Assembly: GCA_016928995.1 (NCBI GenBank)
Contig: JAFGJS010000088.1
Span: 1 to 7,259, forward strand
Reading direction: 5' to 3'
From: Candidatus Sumerlaeota bacterium
GTDB lineage: Bacteria; Sumerlaeota; Sumerlaeia; JAFGJS01
Length of the DNA: 7,259 nucleotides
Each line of letters starts with the position of its first letter. Within the stretch, counting starts at the first letter, position 1. A program made the position numbers and the translations under genes. Below the pieces are notes generated by a model. That model saw only the letters and a program-made list of their open reading frames with translations, made no database searches and had not been told where the DNA came from. This document shows, piece after piece, positions 5,532 through 7,259 of the stretch.

Positions 5532-6755
5532 TCAGGCTGTTTTCGAGAGTTCGAAGGCGTCGTGAATCGTTTGCACGGCGCGGTCGACTTGTTCTTCGGC
5601 GATCAGCACGGTGATTTTGATCTCGGACGTGGTGATCGAGAGAATGTTGACGCCGGCCTCGGACAGGGCGCGGAACATCGTGGCGGCCACATCCACATGG
5701 GTCTGCATGCCGACGCCGACGGCGGAGACCTTCGCGACGTTGCGGTCGCAAACCACCTCGCTGCCGCCTAGTTCGGCCTTCAACGCTTCGCAGACTTCGA
5801 GCGCCTTGGCGCTGTCCGCGCCGCTGACGGTGAAGCCGATGTCGTTGCGCTGGTTGAGCGTTTCGTTCTGAATGATCATATCCACCTGGATATGCTTCTT
5901 AGCCAGAGCGGTGAACAGCTTCGCGGCCACGCCCGGCTCGTCGTTGACGTTGCGGATCGTGATTTTCGCTTCGGAGCGGCGAAAGGCGACGCCGCTGATG
6001 ACGATGTCTTCCATGTTTTCAATCTCCTTGACCACCAGTGTTCCGGGTTCTTCGCTGAAGGTGCTGCGCACGTGCAGCGTGACATTATAGTTCTTGGCGC
6101 ATTCGACGGAGCGGTTGTGCAGCACGCCCGCGCCTTGCGTGGCGAGTTCGAGCATCTCGTCAAAGGTGATTTGGTCGATCTTGCGCGCGCCAGGCACGAC
6201 GCGCGGATCCGTGGTGAAGACGCCCAGGACGTCGGTGTAGATTTCGCAGACGTCGGCCTTGAGCGCCGCGGCGATGGCCACGGCGGTCAGATCGCTGCCG
6301 CCGCGCCCCAAGGTGGTGATATCGTCGTTTTCCGTCGAGCCCTGGAAACCGGCCACGATGCAGACTTTACGTTCTCCGAGCAGCTGGCTCAGGCGCTCCG
6401 TGCTGATCTCGCGGATGCGCGCCTTACTATGCACGAAATCCGTGACGATGCCGACTTGCCGGCCGGTGAGCGAGATGGCTGACTTGCCCATGTTTTCGAG
6501 CGCCATGGCCATCAGGGCGATCGTCACTTGCTCGCCAGTGGAGAGGAGCATGTCCAGCTCGCGGGGATGAGGATTGCCACCGCTGACCTCATCGGCCATG
6601 CTGACCAGATGATCGGTGGTTTTGCCCATCGCAGAAACCACGACGACGCAATCGTGACCTGCGTCATATTCTCGCGCCACGCGTCGCGCCACGTTGCGGA
6701 TTTTTTCCACATCCGCAACTGAGGAGCCGCCGAATTTCATCACTTTCAAAGCCAC
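5532..6755 (-). CDS. lysC: Aspartate kinase
   Basis: Aspartate kinase phosphorylates aspartate with ATP, the first step toward lysine/diaminopimelate, threonine and methionine. The 407-residue protein is the usual size for the single-function enzyme. The kinase domain has KFGGSS (7-12), VVSAMGKTTD (about 39-48), STGEQ (72-76), TTLGRGGSD (147-155) and YTDVLGVFTTDPR (173-185). Two ACT domains follow (about 251-320 and 341-401), with DMIIQN in the first and GVNILSITTSEIKITVLI in the second, so feedback inhibition by lysine and/or threonine is expected. The start is taken as GTG 6755: it gives VALKVMKFGG and has GAGGAA 8 nt upstream. The 24-residue extension to ATG 6827 has no ribosome site, and the predicted promoter -10 overlaps it. 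There are no partner biosynthetic genes in the window. Within the gene there is also an internal second start candidate in front of the ACT region, as in enzymes with a separate beta subunit, but I see no strong ribosome site for it. Confidence 0.97.
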   Translation of the reverse strand: MALKVMKFGGSSVADVEKIRNVARRVAREYDAGHDCVVVVSAMGKTTDHLVSMADEVSGGNPHPRELDMLLSTGEQVTIALMAMALENMGKSAISLTGRQVGIVTDFVHSKARIREISTERLSQLLGERKVCIVAGFQGSTENDDITTLGRGGSDLTAVAIAAALKADVCEIYTDVLGVFTTDPRVVPGARKIDQITFDEMLELATQGAGVLHNRSVECAKNYNVTLHVRSTFSEEPGTLVVKEIENMEDIVISGVAFRRSEAKITIRNVNDEPGVAAKLFTALAKKHIQVDMIIQNETLNQRNDIGFTVSGADSAKALEVCEALKAELGGSEVVCDRNVAKVSAVGVGMQTHVDVAATMFRALSEAGVNILSITTSEIKITVLIAEEQVDRAVQTIHDAFELSKTA

Positions 6756-6819
6756 GTGTCTGATTCCTCGCTGGATAGAATGGGCGGAATCAAAAGCAAA
6801 TTTCCGCATTCCGTCAAGA

Positions 6820-6848
6820 ATTATCATGAAATTTCACGCAATTTTCAA
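6820..6848 (-). promoter_or_regulatory. Sigma-70-type promoter of lysC
   Basis: On the - strand, TTGAAA (6843-6848) and GATAAT (6820-6825) are separated by exactly 17 nt; each differs from consensus at one position. Transcription would begin near 6813, giving a leader of about 57 nt before the GTG at 6755. That leader is too short for a lysine riboswitch, and no lysine-riboswitch core was recognised further upstream. Confidence 0.6.
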
Positions 6849-7195
6849 CAATCAGCGACATTTGACTGGCAATGGATTACAACCCATAAGCGGTGCAATC
6901 CTGAATTGCGATAAATCCGCAGAGGGCAATAACAATGATTGAATCCGCTCCCGTATTCGTGATCTCGAGCAAGCGCCAGGCTAAGCGATAGAGCGTCTAA
7001 TCGCTAATGAATGTCAAAGACGGCGCTTCCACGAGATCGAAAATAATATACATCCGAGCGTCAGTGTTATTCATCGCTAGGACTGCATGGTCGATATACA
7101 TGACAGTAAATGATCCAACAGTTTATCCTTGATTAGATTGTTGACGACGCTAATATATTCTTCAACTATTTTTAGAGCCAATTTAAAAATACACT
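6849..7195. other. Intergenic region upstream of lysC, no gene recognised
   Basis: Stop codons are frequent in all frames, and the short frames lack ribosome sites. Composition falls to AT-rich values toward 7060-7195. The only structure seen is a hairpin at 6984-7005. No tRNA, riboswitch or repeat array was recognised. Confidence 0.55.
6984..7005. repeat. Short hairpin in the lysC upstream region
   Basis: AGCGATAGA (6984-6992) pairs with TCT-A-ATCGCT (6996-7005) with a single bulged A, giving 9 bp around a 3-nt GCG loop. There is no T run on either side, so it is not a standard terminator. Its function is unknown; it is too far from lysC (about 230 nt) to be in the predicted leader. Confidence 0.35.
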
Positions 7196-7258
7196 CTACT
7201 TTTGCTCATCCCAATCTCTGCTGAATGCAATTCCGCCGTCCCCCCGTTTTTTCAAGGC
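7196..7258 (-). CDS. Possible C-terminal fragment of an unrecognised gene
   Basis: Reading leftward from the window edge, one frame gives 20 codons ending at TAG 7196-7198, with the tail KKRGDGGIAFSRDWDEQK. The charged composition and the fall in GC immediately after the stop suggest a real gene end. A second frame is also open to the edge and ends at 7183, so the choice is not certain. I do not recognise the protein. Confidence 0.3.
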   Translation of the reverse strand, partial: ALKKRGDGGIAFSRDWDEQK

Positions 7259-7259
7259 A

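Noticed and set aside
6825-6942. A 38-codon + strand frame starting at the ATG near 6825.
   Set aside because: No ribosome site, no recognisable sequence features, and it overlaps the lysC promoter on the opposite strand.
6756-7195. A lysine riboswitch upstream of lysC.
   Set aside because: None of the conserved core segments was recognised, and the predicted transcription start leaves only about 57 nt of leader.

Overview
The window looks like a bacterial chromosome of moderate to high GC, judged from sampled lines: roughly 55-65% G+C in the housekeeping genes. It contains one clearly AT-rich gene, about 30% G+C. A GatB subunit implies the indirect (amidotransferase) route to Asn-tRNA and/or Gln-tRNA. 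An MntP-type manganese exporter, a single-function aspartokinase and Shine-Dalgarno sites of the GAGGAA/AAGGAG kind fit a free-living bacterium. The species cannot be fixed from the sequence. A PVC-group or similar Gram-negative lineage is possible, but this is only an impression.

Layout, left to right. Positions 1-192 hold the 3' end of a gene on the + strand whose C-terminus resembles adrenodoxin-type ferredoxin-NADP reductases; an intrinsic terminator follows at 221-250. mntP (272-835, - strand) converges on it. gatB (1020-2474, + strand) is divergent from mntP across a 184-nt gap that contains a dyad. Convergent with gatB, only 8 nt away, is an AT-rich gene for a HEPN-fold protein with an RNxxxH motif (2483-3430, -). 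A small DUF433 gene (3488-3691, -) lies directly upstream of it. The DUF433 gene has its own promoter, overlapped by a perfect inverted repeat. Next come a radical SAM/SPASM enzyme of unknown substrate (3777-5099, -, with a good sigma-70 promoter), a 432-nt non-coding stretch with long GAGCAA-type inverted repeats, and lysC (5532-6755, -). The last 500 nt are a mostly empty upstream region with the lysC promoter and, at the edge, the possible tail of another - strand gene.

The housekeeping genes (gatB, lysC, mntP, the reductase) are unrelated in function and appear to be separate transcription units. The most interesting part is 2483-3749: a DUF433 (antitoxin-class) gene followed by a HEPN gene with an intact ribonuclease-type motif, a likely autoregulatory operator, and a hairpin that would place the HEPN start codon in its loop. 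This has the layout of a toxin-antitoxin or phage-defence module, but DUF433 with a long HEPN protein is not a pairing I recognise as standard. The idea is an inference from motifs and arrangement.
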